From Spirochaetales bacterium (GTDB taxonomy: Bacteria > Spirochaetota > Leptospiria > Leptospirales > Leptonemataceae), in contig JABTUL010000002.1 in NCBI GenBank assembly GCA_015075425.1, forward strand, positions 1,009,808-1,073,807: DNA of 64,000 nt, given 5' to 3'. The translations under genes were made by a program, and so were the position numbers. This document shows positions 34,581 through 43,380 of the stretch, in pieces. Within the stretch, counting starts at the first letter, position 1; the number at the start of each line of letters is the position of its first letter. The notes under the pieces were generated by a model. The model was not told the origin of the DNA, did no database searches, and saw nothing but the letters and a program-made list of their open reading frames with translations.

Positions 34581-35336
34581 TCAGCGGATGTGCGGCAAGA
34601 ATACGCTGCGGCGGGCAGGCGGCAAATCGCTCATGTCCTTTAAGCTGAGGATGAATTGTTCCGTGGCCCGGCCAAGGCCCAGCAGACCTTTTTTCTTAAT
34701 TCTTAACAACCGATAGTGACGCACGCTCACAAGCCAGCTACCCAGCCTGTCACGGATCCCCGATCCTGGCCGGGTGCGTAAACGGTCCTCATACCGGAAT
34801 AAATCGGCCTGTTCCGGTAGATCTCCTGCAATTTTGAGAAGCACGATCCGCCACTGGAGAGCCAGCGGACTGCGGCCACACAGTTTGAGCAAGCGGTAGG
34901 CTTCCATATCACAAAGATCGGCTCCGCTTGCCCGGGCCAGGTCGTGTTTTTGTCCTGGGTCAAAGATAGGCCGATCAACACTGAGCAGCACAAATCGGCC
35001 CGGTCCCCCCGGATACACGGTGGGTTCATTGTGTGACTGAACCGCCCGGATGGTCAGCTCCTGTCCTACCGGGATGGCTGAGTGGGGGCGCAGTACGCCG
35101 ACAAGACCGGCAGAGACAATTACATCCGGCGCAGCCCATTCGAGTCGGCGCAGCAAATGTGCTGGCCGGGGTAGTCCTGGTCCGGCACTGCCAGCGTAGA
35201 ACACATGTCCGGCGTATGGCAAAATAAAGAAGCGGCCCTGTTTATCGTAAGTGAAGGGTTCTTGATGCCTGTCTTCCCAGTACTGAAGAATGGCGCGCAA
35301 TTCCTGAGCGATGCCGGTCAGAATCAAGATTTTCAT
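34581..35336 (-). CDS. Nucleoside phosphorylase-fold protein
   Basis: A 251-residue protein with the PNP/MTA-nucleosidase outline: start KILILTGIAQELRAIL, a Gly-rich SAGPGLPRPAHLL, the strand DVIVSAGLVGVL, and LCDMEAYRLLKLC in place of the usual VEMEGAA, where the Glu contacts ribose. The C-terminal 60 residues are basic and not typical. It could hydrolyse or phosphorolyse a nucleoside such as futalosine, MTA or SAH, but the usual catalytic Asp is not clear. It overlaps coaB by 4 bases, so it is in the coaB-coaC-mutL transcript. Confidence 0.75.
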   Translation of the reverse strand: MKILILTGIAQELRAILQYWEDRHQEPFTYDKQGRFFILPYAGHVFYAGSAGPGLPRPAHLLRRLEWAAPDVIVSAGLVGVLRPHSAIPVGQELTIRAVQSHNEPTVYPGGPGRFVLLSVDRPIFDPGQKHDLARASGADLCDMEAYRLLKLCGRSPLALQWRIVLLKIAGDLPEQADLFRYEDRLRTRPGSGIRDRLGSWLVSVRHYRLLRIKKKGLLGLGRATEQFILSLKDMSDLPPARRSVFLPHIR

Positions 35337-36034
35337 GCAGCACGGATCATTTTTTCCAGAATGGCCGCCAGAATCTCACCGGCCAGAAGAGCTTTGGGTG
35401 CCGGTCCCAGGGTCAAACGTTCCGAACCTGAGGCGCTCAGGAGCAGCACAGAATTTTCCGCCGATGCAAAGCCCTGTGTGGTTTTGAACACTTGATTGGC
35501 GCAAATGAAATCCAGTTGCTTGCGCTTCATCTTGCCGAGCGCATGCTCTTCCAGGTGGTCTGTTTCTGCGGCAAAGCCGACAACAACCAATTGGTGAAAG
35601 TTTGCTTTTCTTTCTGCCACGGAAAGCAGAATATCCGGATTGCGCACCAGCTGGATGGTGAGGTCTTCCTGTGCTTCCTTCTTGATCTTCTGAGGCTGTG
35701 ATTGTGCCGGTCTGTAGTCTGCTGGCGCGGCAGCCATGATGAGCAGACAATGATTGCGCAGTTGACCCAGAACTGCTTCCTGCATATCCAGCGTGCTTTC
35801 GACAGACAGGGAGAGCGATCCTTCCAGCTGATTGTAGCGCGCATCGGTGGCGCCGGCAATGTAAACAACCTCTCCAAAGATTGCCTGTCCGGCCCGGGCC
35901 ATTTGCCAGCCCATCTGACCGCTGCTGGGGTTGCTGATGAAGCGTACCGGATCGAGCCATTCGCGGGTTGGTCCGGCCGTTACAATGAGACGCAGCTGTG
36001 AAGCAAGCGACCGGGCAACAGGGCTCCAGTTCAT
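35333..36034 (-). CDS. coaB: Phosphopantothenate-cysteine ligase, stand-alone
   Basis: A 233-residue CoaB enzyme that joins cysteine to 4'-phosphopantothenate with CTP in coenzyme A synthesis. The signature is LIVTAGPTREWLDPVRFISN followed by PSSGQMG. IMAAAPADYRP contains the Asp of the dimer/active region, and KMKRKQLDFICAN is the late conserved loop. In most bacteria CoaB is fused to CoaC; here it is separate and overlaps coaC by 4 bases (ATGA), so the pair is likely made in step. Confidence 0.92.
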   Translation of the reverse strand: MNWSPVARSLASQLRLIVTAGPTREWLDPVRFISNPSSGQMGWQMARAGQAIFGEVVYIAGATDARYNQLEGSLSLSVESTLDMQEAVLGQLRNHCLLIMAAAPADYRPAQSQPQKIKKEAQEDLTIQLVRNPDILLSVAERKANFHQLVVVGFAAETDHLEEHALGKMKRKQLDFICANQVFKTTQGFASAENSVLLLSASGSERLTLGPAPKALLAGEILAAILEKMIRAA

Positions 36035-36555
36035 AAAAGTCTCAAAATTGTTTCTTCAATTTCTGCTACGGAGGACATCTTTCCCTGGCCCGCATCCTTG
36101 CAGATCACTTCTCCTCCGTCCGGGCCGACTGTATGCACGCCCCGGGAACGTAACAGTTCCAGATTGGCACGGGTTGCCGGATGCCGGTACATGTTGGGAT
36201 TCATCGCAGGCGCAACAAGGATGGGACAATTCAGTGCCAGCGCAGTCGTACTGACCAGATCATCGGCGATTCCCTGAGCCATTTTTGCCAGAATGTTGGC
36301 CGTGGCCGGCGCCACAACCAGCAGGCGGGCGCGATTTTTAACCTCTATGTGCAGCATCCCTTCATCCCAGTCCGTTGTGTAAACTTTCTGTCCGCTCAAT
36401 ATTTCAAAAGTCAATGGACCTACAAAACGGGTGGCATTGGCCGTCATGAGAACACTGACCGGAAGGTCTCTTTTCACCAGGCTGCGCACAAGTTCACAGC
36501 TCTTGTAGGCGGCAATGCTTCCGGTAACGGCAATCAAAATCGATTTTTCTTGCAT
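36031..36555 (-). CDS. coaC: Phosphopantothenoylcysteine decarboxylase, stand-alone
   Basis: A 174-residue flavoprotein of the HFCD family that decarboxylates phosphopantothenoylcysteine. The N-terminus VTGSIAAYKSCELVRSLVKR binds FMN. Further signatures are LVVAPATANILAKMAQGIAD with the catalytic His just before (MLHIEV), VAPAMNPNMYRHPAT (the PxMNxxM clamp) and KDAGQGKMS with no clear active-site Cys. ATG 36553-36555 is 2 bases after the mutL stop and gives the normal start. An upstream in-frame start would add 31 residues read from mutL. Confidence 0.92.
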   Translation of the reverse strand: MQEKSILIAVTGSIAAYKSCELVRSLVKRDLPVSVLMTANATRFVGPLTFEILSGQKVYTTDWDEGMLHIEVKNRARLLVVAPATANILAKMAQGIADDLVSTTALALNCPILVAPAMNPNMYRHPATRANLELLRSRGVHTVGPDGGEVICKDAGQGKMSSVAEIEETILRLL

Positions 36556-36557
36556 GG

Positions 36558-38318
36558 CTAACTCCGCATGAACATGCGATCCAGTTCCTCTTGCGTGATT
36601 CGAATCATGGTGGGACGGCCGTGTGGACAGCGCAGAGGTTCTGCACATTCTGAAAGTTCTTCCAGAATCCCGGAAATCACGGGACCGGAGATACTATCAT
36701 TTTTCTTGATCGATGCTTTGCAGGCTTTCATGGCGGCCAGTTCATCATAGAGAGCAAAGCCTGTCTCTCCCTGGAGGATGCGTCCAATCAAATGCCAGAG
36801 GGTATCTTCCTCTGTCCCGACTTCCAGGTAAACGGGCACTTCGCGAACAATAACTTTATCCCGACCAAAGACTTCGACAGTAAAGCCGTTCTCTGCTAAT
36901 CTTTCCCTTTCATGCTCGATCTGTTCCAGATCCGCGGCCGTGCATTCGATCACTACCGGTTCGAGTAATATCTGTTTTTCTTTTCTTTGCTCGGCAAAGC
37001 GACGGCGCATTTTTTCGTAATTAATGCGTTCGTGAGCCGTATGCTGATCCACAATATAGAAGCCATCCTCTGCTTCAGCCAATATGTAGGTGCCAAAAAT
37101 TCGGCCTGAATGTTTAATGAACTGAACACGATGAACTCCTTCCGGATACGCTGCCTTTTCCTCAGTTGCGGTAACGATGGAACCTGATCCGGACTTTTTG
37201 TTAGCGGATACAGCGAAAACCTCACTGGCAACGAGCTCCGTTTGCAGCGGCAGGGAGTAGGGTGACAGCGGTTTAATATGGTGGGCTTTGTGTTCGAGCC
37301 GGACCGGTGACTCTTTATGCAGGGCACCGTAGGTCATGTTGATCAGCGTTCCCATAAGCTGACTTTGATCCTTGAGGCGCACTTCCTTCTTTGCCGGATG
37401 GACGTTCACGTCAACAGTGGCGGGATCGAGTTCCAGAAACAGAAAAAAGCAGGGATAAGCGCCTGGAGGCAACAATTCGCCGTAAGCCTTCTTGATTAGA
37501 AAGCCGGCATTCTTCAGATCCACTGCCCGATTATTGATGAAAATATACTGACGGTCAGAGCGCGGGCGGAAGTAATCTCCACTGCACAGAAAGCCGTGGA
37601 TGATAAACTCACTGCGGATGGCTTCGACAGAAAGGAGATGATCCTTGACAGTGCTGCCAAAGATTGCCGCGAGCCGCTCTTCCTGGCTTTTGTGTTCCGC
37701 TAAAAACAGATATTCACGCCCATCGCGTATGTATTCCAGCCGAAGTTCCGGATGCGCTATGGCGATTTTTATGATTTCCTGATAGATTTGCAGATGTATG
37801 GATTTTTCCGATTTTTGAAATTTACGCCGCGCAGGTACGGAGTAAAAAAGATCTTTAATGATGATCTGCGTGCCTTCCGGATAGGCGACGGCTTCATGCT
37901 GGAGTAACTCGCCGCCGCGTACAAGCAGCAGTCCCCCCTGATTTTCCAGTGCCTGCCGGCTGCGAATCGTCAGTTCAGAGACAGCAGCGATAGCAGCCAG
38001 TGCTTCCCCCCGAAATCCCATGGAACGAATCTCCTCAAGATCACTCAGGTTGCGAATCTTGGATGTTGCGTGACGCTGGACGCTCAGTGGCAGATCTGCA
38101 AAGAATATTCCACTGCCGTTATCGGTAATTTCCAGACTGTCCATACCCGCAGCACTGGTTCGAATGACGATGGAGGTGGCACCGGCATCCACAGAATTTT
38201 CCAGGCATTCTTTAACGATGGATGCCGGTCCTTCAATGACTTCGCCTGCCGCTATCTTATCCACCAGGAGGTCAGGCAGGGGAGCAATGTGTGAAAAATG
38301 AGTTGCCGTTATGTTCAT
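36558..38318 (-). CDS. mutL: DNA mismatch repair protein MutL
   Basis: A 586-residue MutL. The N-terminal GHKL ATPase has KIAAGEVIEGPASIVKECLE, the NSVDAGAT N-box, ITDNGSGIF, RHATSKI and MGFRGEAL. After a low-complexity linker the C-terminal dimerisation and endonuclease domain has VDQHTAHERINYE, close to the DQHAx2Ex4E metal motif, plus CPHGRPT. So this is an endonuclease-type MutL, usual in bacteria lacking MutH. It is the first gene of the minus-strand mutL-coaC-coaB-phosphorylase run and is divergent, with overlapping starts, from a small membrane-protein gene. Confidence 0.95.
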   Translation of the reverse strand: MNITATHFSHIAPLPDLLVDKIAAGEVIEGPASIVKECLENSVDAGATSIVIRTSAAGMDSLEITDNGSGIFFADLPLSVQRHATSKIRNLSDLEEIRSMGFRGEALAAIAAVSELTIRSRQALENQGGLLLVRGGELLQHEAVAYPEGTQIIIKDLFYSVPARRKFQKSEKSIHLQIYQEIIKIAIAHPELRLEYIRDGREYLFLAEHKSQEERLAAIFGSTVKDHLLSVEAIRSEFIIHGFLCSGDYFRPRSDRQYIFINNRAVDLKNAGFLIKKAYGELLPPGAYPCFFLFLELDPATVDVNVHPAKKEVRLKDQSQLMGTLINMTYGALHKESPVRLEHKAHHIKPLSPYSLPLQTELVASEVFAVSANKKSGSGSIVTATEEKAAYPEGVHRVQFIKHSGRIFGTYILAEAEDGFYIVDQHTAHERINYEKMRRRFAEQRKEKQILLEPVVIECTAADLEQIEHERERLAENGFTVEVFGRDKVIVREVPVYLEVGTEEDTLWHLIGRILQGETGFALYDELAAMKACKASIKKNDSISGPVISGILEELSECAEPLRCPHGRPTMIRITQEELDRMFMRS

Positions 38319-38640
38319 GGCAGAAATAATGCTCTACTCTGACGGAGTTAACCAGTTGAATTTTCTTGTCGATCCAGATTTTCGCACCGGATTTATTACA
38401 GGAGCGATTCTGCATGTGGTGCTGGTCTTCACCCGCATCAGCCTGCTTTTATTTGAATGCTACACCCCGGGCTGTTCGGAAATTGTGATCTGGGATTTTC
38501 CCGTTTCCGTTGTCTATTACGCTTTTGACAGCGATTTTCCCATCATCTTCTTTTCCCTGCTGTTGGGATCGGCATTGTGGGGATTCTGGGGGTTTGGTCT
38601 GCTCAAACTTGTGCGTGTCCTGACCCGTAAATTTTCTTGA
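38311..38640 (+). CDS. Small membrane protein, unknown function
   Basis: A protein of up to 109 residues with two or three hydrophobic segments (about 27-50, 63-72 and 76-100) and a basic end (RVLTRKFS), so the C-terminus is probably cytoplasmic. The start is uncertain: ATG 38311 lies inside mutL on the other strand, and ATGs at 38317 and 38332 are in frame. The stop overlaps the TTG start of the next gene (TTGA), which argues that it is truly translated and coupled to the oxidoreductase gene. Confidence 0.62.
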   Translation: MFMAEIMLYSDGVNQLNFLVDPDFRTGFITGAILHVVLVFTRISLLLFECYTPGCSEIVIWDFPVSVVYYAFDSDFPIIFFSLLLGSALWGFWGFGLLKLVRVLTRKFS

Positions 38641-39656
38641 GGATACCCGTTGCCTGTATTGGCCTCGGTAGAATTGCTTACGGGCTGGAAGCGGATCCTT
38701 ACCGGTACCATCCCTGTACACACCTGGGGAGCATCCTCGCGCGCCGTTCCTTTTTGCTTACCCGGGCCTATGATTACGATCAGGGTCAGTGCAGCAAGTT
38801 CGCGCGATGGTGGCAAAAGAAAGTCCGTCAAAACGCCCCGGTAATTTTTGATCGGGGCACTGCTTTCCTGGAAAGCATGCGAAAGGATCCGCCGCAGGCC
38901 TGTATCATTGCCACCCCGCCGGCATCGCATGTAGAGCTTGCCATGGCTGTCCTCGATCTGGGAGTCAAACAGATCATTCTGGAAAAGCCCGTGAGCACAA
39001 ATCTAAAAGATGCCCAACAATTATTAACAATTGCCCGGAAAAAGAAGGCCCAGATCCGGGTGAATTTCGAGCGACGTTACCACAACGGCTACAGGAAAAT
39101 CAAGTCGCTTCTCGCAACGGAAAAACTTGGAGCGCTACGCTCCATACAGGGTAAAGTTTTGCGGGGGCCCATAAGGCAGGGGGAAGGTCCTGACAGGGAG
39201 GGGCCCCTGCTCCATGATGCGATTCACTGGCTGGATCTGCTCGTCAATTACGTTGGGACACCACGGAATCTATCCTTCCGGCGATTGGATTTGCCCGGAG
39301 CCCGCCCGCCCCTCGAGCATACCGTGTTCTTACGGCTGGACTACGCGGAATTTACGGCAACCCTGGAGTCGGGCGGACGAAGGCGCTACTTTACCTTTGA
39401 AATGGAGCTTGATTTTGAAAGGGGTCGCCTCCGGGCAGGCAATACAGGATTTGAAATGTATGTCAGTCGATCCTCACGCCGTTATGCGAAATTTTTTGAA
39501 CTGCAACGCATACCGCTGCCCTTCCGACTCAACAATCCCTGGCTGGAGCTCTATCGCGAGCTTGAGCTTGCCTGTCGGGGAAAACCTGCGGCTCTGACCA
39601 GCAGCCTTGAAAGTTCTCTGGAGTCTCTGGCCATGGTCGATCAGGTCTACGGCTAA
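38637..39656 (+). CDS. Gfo/Idh/MocA-family oxidoreductase
   Basis: A 339-residue NAD(P)-dependent oxidoreductase. The Rossmann start is IPVACIGLGRIAYGLEADP, with ACIIATPPASHVELAMAVLD and IILEKPVSTNLKDAQQLL; the EKP Lys is the family's catalytic residue. The C-terminal half has HDAIHWLDLLVNY, where the His is the second conserved catalytic position. The substrate is probably a sugar or nucleotide sugar, in keeping with two glycosyltransferase genes nearby. Start TTG 38637 overlaps the previous stop. Confidence 0.87.
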   Translation: MRIPVACIGLGRIAYGLEADPYRYHPCTHLGSILARRSFLLTRAYDYDQGQCSKFARWWQKKVRQNAPVIFDRGTAFLESMRKDPPQACIIATPPASHVELAMAVLDLGVKQIILEKPVSTNLKDAQQLLTIARKKKAQIRVNFERRYHNGYRKIKSLLATEKLGALRSIQGKVLRGPIRQGEGPDREGPLLHDAIHWLDLLVNYVGTPRNLSFRRLDLPGARPPLEHTVFLRLDYAEFTATLESGGRRRYFTFEMELDFERGRLRAGNTGFEMYVSRSSRRYAKFFELQRIPLPFRLNNPWLELYRELELACRGKPAALTSSLESSLESLAMVDQVYG

Positions 39657-39973
39657 ATGGTAGTGTCAAAAACCAGTCCCTGGCAGGCAAGCGGAGTGGG
39701 ATCTTCTTTGATCCACGCGGAGCAGGCCGTGTCCAGTACGGCCAGGACGCAAGCATTTACATTCTTTTCCCTTGTGGGAGCAAAAACGAACTGCTTCACC
39801 TGATGGCGCGTTTCCTGACACATTTCATCTTTGATTTGAAAGGCAAGTATCACCCGCAAATTGGCTTCGCTGGCTTCCAGGTAGTCCGATTCTTTGTTTA
39901 CGCAGACAAGGAGGCTGGCAACTGGTAAGAGAAAGGCCATCGTTTTGAGCAGACTCTTTTTTGATGCGCGCAT
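39653..39973 (-). CDS. Small predicted lipoprotein
   Basis: A 106-residue protein with a basic, hydrophobic N-terminus and a possible lipobox (PVASLLVC, Cys 24). The -1 Val is non-standard but spirochaetal lipoboxes are loose. The mature part has four more Cys (EMCQET, NACVLAVLDTACSAW, LACQGL), enough for two disulfides. Both ends overlap neighbours on the other strand: 4 bases with the oxidoreductase stop and 29 with the glycosyltransferase start. No family recognised. Confidence 0.6.
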   Translation of the reverse strand: MRASKKSLLKTMAFLLPVASLLVCVNKESDYLEASEANLRVILAFQIKDEMCQETRHQVKQFVFAPTREKNVNACVLAVLDTACSAWIKEDPTPLACQGLVFDTTI

Positions 39974-41042
39974 GATAGCCAGTTCCGGTATTGGAACTCA
40001 GGTCCAGAATGTCCTGCGTTCTTTCCTGGTCCAGGGAAGGGCCCCGGTACTCCTTGGCGACCCCTTTTTGATAGAACGACTCCTTCCCGATTATCCGGGG
40101 GAAATCAGGGAATGGCGCTCTCGCATTTACAGCCCCGGCGAGCAATGGAGCTGTCCGGCTATCGCTTCGCCTGATTTCATCCATTTTCCTCATTACAATG
40201 CTGCGGTCAAAGAGCTGCGCCGTGCTTTTGTAGTCGTTCATGATTTGATACATTTACAGTCACCGGAGTTTCGTTCCCCGCTTTACCGTATTTACGCCCG
40301 CTTTTTACTGGATCAAATCAGCCGGCGAGCATTGCATATCATTACGGTCAGTGAAGCCACGCGCAAGACCTTGATTGAATACTTCCCGGCAGCAGAACCT
40401 AAAACAACGACAATCTATAACGGAATCAACCATTCTTTGTTCAAGCCCGCTGAGAAAAAATCGATTGTCCGGTTCCAGAAAAAAAATCAGCTGCCCCTGG
40501 AGTACCTGCTGGTAACGGGCATTGGCAAAGCACATAAAAATCTCGATCGACTGCTCCGTGCTCTGCAACCCCTCTGGAAGCAGAAGTGCGCCCCTCCTCT
40601 GGTTGTTGCCGGTGCCGGTGTGAGACTGCCAGAATACGCCTCGGGAATTCTTTCGCCGGTAGAGGAAGCGGAGAACGTGATCCAGCTGGGATTTCTGCCG
40701 GAAAAAGAACTGCCGCTCCTCTATAGTGGTTGCCAGCTTTTCATTCAGCCCTCTTTTCTGGAAGGCTTTGGTTTTCCCCTGGCGGAAGCGCTGGCTTGTG
40801 GAGCTGTTTGTGTGGCCGGAAATCGCACAAGTCTGCCGGAAGTGGGGGGAGATGCCGTTCATTACTTTAATCCGTTCAGTATTGAAGAAATCCAGGCCGC
40901 CATTGTTCAGGCCCTGACTTCTTCCGACTTGCGCCGGCGCCTGCGTGGCCGCGCGAGAAAACAGGCGTCACGCTTCAGCTGGGAAAGTCATGTAGCTAAA
41001 TTGGATGAAATTTATCAAAGCTACGGACTCAATTTTTCCTGA
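39945..41042 (+). CDS. GT4-family glycosyltransferase
   Basis: A 365-residue GT-B enzyme. From TTG 39945 (SD GAAAGG 8 bases upstream) it starts SRLFFDARMIASSGIGTQVQ, the donor-independent N-terminal loop with SGIGTQ. Other signatures are VVVHDLIHLQSPEF, IITVSEATRKTLIEYFP, TIYNGINHSLFKP, VTGIGKAHKNLDRLLRAL and the nucleotide-sugar site IQPSFLEGFGFPLAEALACG with Glu-x7-Glu. It likely adds mannose or a related sugar in envelope polysaccharide assembly. It follows the sugar oxidoreductase and overlaps a convergent GT2 gene by 22 bases. Confidence 0.9.
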   Translation: MSRLFFDARMIASSGIGTQVQNVLRSFLVQGRAPVLLGDPFLIERLLPDYPGEIREWRSRIYSPGEQWSCPAIASPDFIHFPHYNAAVKELRRAFVVVHDLIHLQSPEFRSPLYRIYARFLLDQISRRALHIITVSEATRKTLIEYFPAAEPKTTTIYNGINHSLFKPAEKKSIVRFQKKNQLPLEYLLVTGIGKAHKNLDRLLRALQPLWKQKCAPPLVVAGAGVRLPEYASGILSPVEEAENVIQLGFLPEKELPLLYSGCQLFIQPSFLEGFGFPLAEALACGAVCVAGNRTSLPEVGGDAVHYFNPFSIEEIQAAIVQALTSSDLRRRLRGRARKQASRFSWESHVAKLDEIYQSYGLNFS

Positions 41043-41980
41043 GAGGAACGGCGGCTTAATTTGCGCAACAGACTGAACGTTTCATTATGGTACTTGTTGA
41101 TGGTATCCAGGATAAGTCCCACGGCAAAGCACAAAACAGAAAGTATTGCCAGGCCAGCGGCAAGAATCGCCAGCGGGACGTGATAGACGTATTTCTCCTG
41201 AATGTAATCCATAATGGGCCAGAATCCCGCACCCAGGCTGGCCAGCGCCAGCAGGGCACCGGCCAGACCAAAAAAAACAAGTGGTTTATAATCCTTAAAT
41301 ATCATGAAGATCGACTTAAGAACCAGAAATCCATCAGAAAAAGTACTCAGTTTGGAAAAGCTGCCCGCCGGCCGTTCACCGTATTCAATCGGTATTTCAC
41401 GGACCACAAATCCTTTGGTGAGCGCCTGTAGCGTGAGCTCGGTTTCAATCTCAAAACCGGCGGACAGCAAAGGAATCGATTTGACAAAGTCCCTGGAAAA
41501 AGCCCGATACCCGGAAAGGACATCCTTGATGGGTGATCCAAACATAAAGGATATGAGTCCGGATACAAGATGATTTCCAAAGACATGAAAGCGGCGAAAG
41601 GAGTCCGATTGAAACCGGGACATCCGCGTGCCCACAGCCATATCAGCGCCTGACTCGACAAGTTCAATCAGAGACATGGCTGATGCCGCCGGGTAGGTTG
41701 CATCGCCATCAGCCATGAGGTAGATATCCGCTTCCACGCTCTCAAACATATGCTGGACTACATGACCCTTGCCTTGCTTGCGGGAAGGGACAACGCGCGC
41801 TCCCGCCTTCAGAGCCCGCTCGGCTGTGTCATCGCTGGAATTGTTATCGAATACGTAAATGCGAGCTCCGGGCAGAGCTTTGCGAAAATCAGCAACCACG
41901 CCCGCGATGGTGACGGCTTCATTGTAGCAGGGCAGAAGGACCGCAATTTCCCGCGATGCTTTACCCCTTCTGCCTGCCAT
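41021..41980 (-). CDS. GT2-family glycosyltransferase with membrane C-terminus
   Basis: A 319-residue protein. The GT-A domain starts IAVLLPCYNEAVTIAGVVAD, with IYVFDNNSSDDTAERA, the DxD-type YLMADGDATYPA, SGYRAFSRDFVKSIP and FEIETELTLQALTKG. Two or three helices (about 235-300) follow. This is the layout of polyprenyl-phosphate mannose or glucose synthases (DPM1/GtrB-like), which make lipid-linked sugars for GT39/GT-C enzymes. One GT39 and one GT-C-like protein in this window could use such a donor. No SD strong enough to prefer one start was seen; ATG 41980 fits the family. Confidence 0.88.
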   Translation of the reverse strand: MAGRRGKASREIAVLLPCYNEAVTIAGVVADFRKALPGARIYVFDNNSSDDTAERALKAGARVVPSRKQGKGHVVQHMFESVEADIYLMADGDATYPAASAMSLIELVESGADMAVGTRMSRFQSDSFRRFHVFGNHLVSGLISFMFGSPIKDVLSGYRAFSRDFVKSIPLLSAGFEIETELTLQALTKGFVVREIPIEYGERPAGSFSKLSTFSDGFLVLKSIFMIFKDYKPLVFFGLAGALLALASLGAGFWPIMDYIQEKYVYHVPLAILAAGLAILSVLCFAVGLILDTINKYHNETFSLLRKLSRRSSQEKLSP

Positions 41981-42066
41981 GGAAAAACCAGCCTGCCTGA
42001 AAGGCGTGAGCCGTGCAAGAAATAACTTGCCTGGAAATGCTTCTGACTGGAGAATCGTGTTCGTTT

Positions 42067-43380
42067 ATGAAACGCGGATCTTTTCTTACTATTTTTTTGC
42101 TGGGCGTGCTCGGTATGTATTGCCGGAGCGGTTCGCCGGTTCGCCTGCCTGCGCCAGAGACACGTCAGAAAATCGGCAGTGAAAGCTGTCAGTTTCTCCT
42201 GCAACCTTACCAGAAAACAACCATCACTGTGGATAACGAGCTTCAGACCCCACGAATCCTGTCGCGGGATAAAACAATGGCGACCATTGAAATCTCCTGG
42301 CCGCGCTACAAGGACGGAAAAGGTAGCGAGCTTTTGATTGAACACGCGGATTTTGCTCCCCGGCGTAAAATTTACAATGAATGCCCGGCCGGTGTGGCGA
42401 TGTTTCTGAACACACCCGCATCCCGACTTGTATTTGAGAATTATTTATCATCGGGTAAACAGCCCAAGAGTGTTACCTTCATTGATGATCGCCGGATCGT
42501 TATCCCCTACATGCTGGAAAAAGGGGCAGAGGTGATCCATATTCTGAGTGGAGAGCGGACCTGGCTGCGCCCTCCAGAAGAATGGGCCCGGCATACAGGT
42601 TTCGTAGAATCGCTTGTCCTGCCCGGAGAAATCTGGATTTCTCAGATGTACATAAGTAAGATCCATGTGTTTGATCGGCGCTCGCTGGCTTACAAAACAA
42701 CGATTTCCCTTTCAGCGCGCTGGCCTAAAGTTCTGACCTACGATGCCGGTCGCAATCTGGTCTATGCCAGCAACTGGGGTTCGCATGACATTTCTGTAAT
42801 TGATCCAGCCAGTCACAAGGAACTCAGAAGAATCAAAACGGGCGGAGTGCCGCGGGGCATGCTGGTCATGGAAGACGGAACGCTGTTTGCCGCTCAATTT
42901 GGTGGAGAAAATGATACAGATGGCAGAGGGTTACTATTACAGATCGATGTGGAATCTGGCCGGATCTTGAATCGTTACGGCCGCCCGGGTAGCAAAAGAC
43001 ATATAGCCAGGGGAAAAGAATTTGTTTACGTATCTGATATGAGCGATGCCAGCGTCGATGTGTTTTCGCGGGCGGAGAATTCCATCGTGAATCGGATTGC
43101 TGTTTACTCCAAACCCAATACGATCGTTCTGAGTCCGGACCAGAAGACGCTTTTTGTATCCTGCCGTGGACCCAACAATCCGCAGAGCTATCTCATCAAG
43201 GGCCATCAGATGGGCCGGGTCTATCTCATTGATACAGTGAGCCAGGCTGTGACGGAGTATCGCGAGGGAGGCAATCAGCCTACCGGACTGGACGTTTCTC
43301 CGGACGGGCTATACCTTGCTTCCTCTGATTTTCTCGATGCTGCCATTCGAATTTATCGCGTTCTTCCTGGAGCCCCCTGA
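42067..43380 (+). CDS. Lipoprotein with YncE/YVTN-like beta-propeller
   Basis: A 437-residue lipoprotein; the signal LTIFLLGVLGMYC puts the acylated Cys at 19 when translation starts at ATG 42067, which I chose over an earlier in-frame ATG (42013) for that reason. Residues 130-430 form propeller blades with the repeated pattern LVYASNWGSHDISVIDPAS, FVYVSDMSDASVDVFSRAEN and TLFVSCRGPNNPQSY. YVTN-type blades of this sort occur in surface and periplasmic proteins that bind partners or ligands. The TGA overlaps the next ATG (TGATG), so it is coupled to the M28 peptidase. Confidence 0.83.
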   Translation: MKRGSFLTIFLLGVLGMYCRSGSPVRLPAPETRQKIGSESCQFLLQPYQKTTITVDNELQTPRILSRDKTMATIEISWPRYKDGKGSELLIEHADFAPRRKIYNECPAGVAMFLNTPASRLVFENYLSSGKQPKSVTFIDDRRIVIPYMLEKGAEVIHILSGERTWLRPPEEWARHTGFVESLVLPGEIWISQMYISKIHVFDRRSLAYKTTISLSARWPKVLTYDAGRNLVYASNWGSHDISVIDPASHKELRRIKTGGVPRGMLVMEDGTLFAAQFGGENDTDGRGLLLQIDVESGRILNRYGRPGSKRHIARGKEFVYVSDMSDASVDVFSRAENSIVNRIAVYSKPNTIVLSPDQKTLFVSCRGPNNPQSYLIKGHQMGRVYLIDTVSQAVTEYREGGNQPTGLDVSPDGLYLASSDFLDAAIRIYRVLPGAP

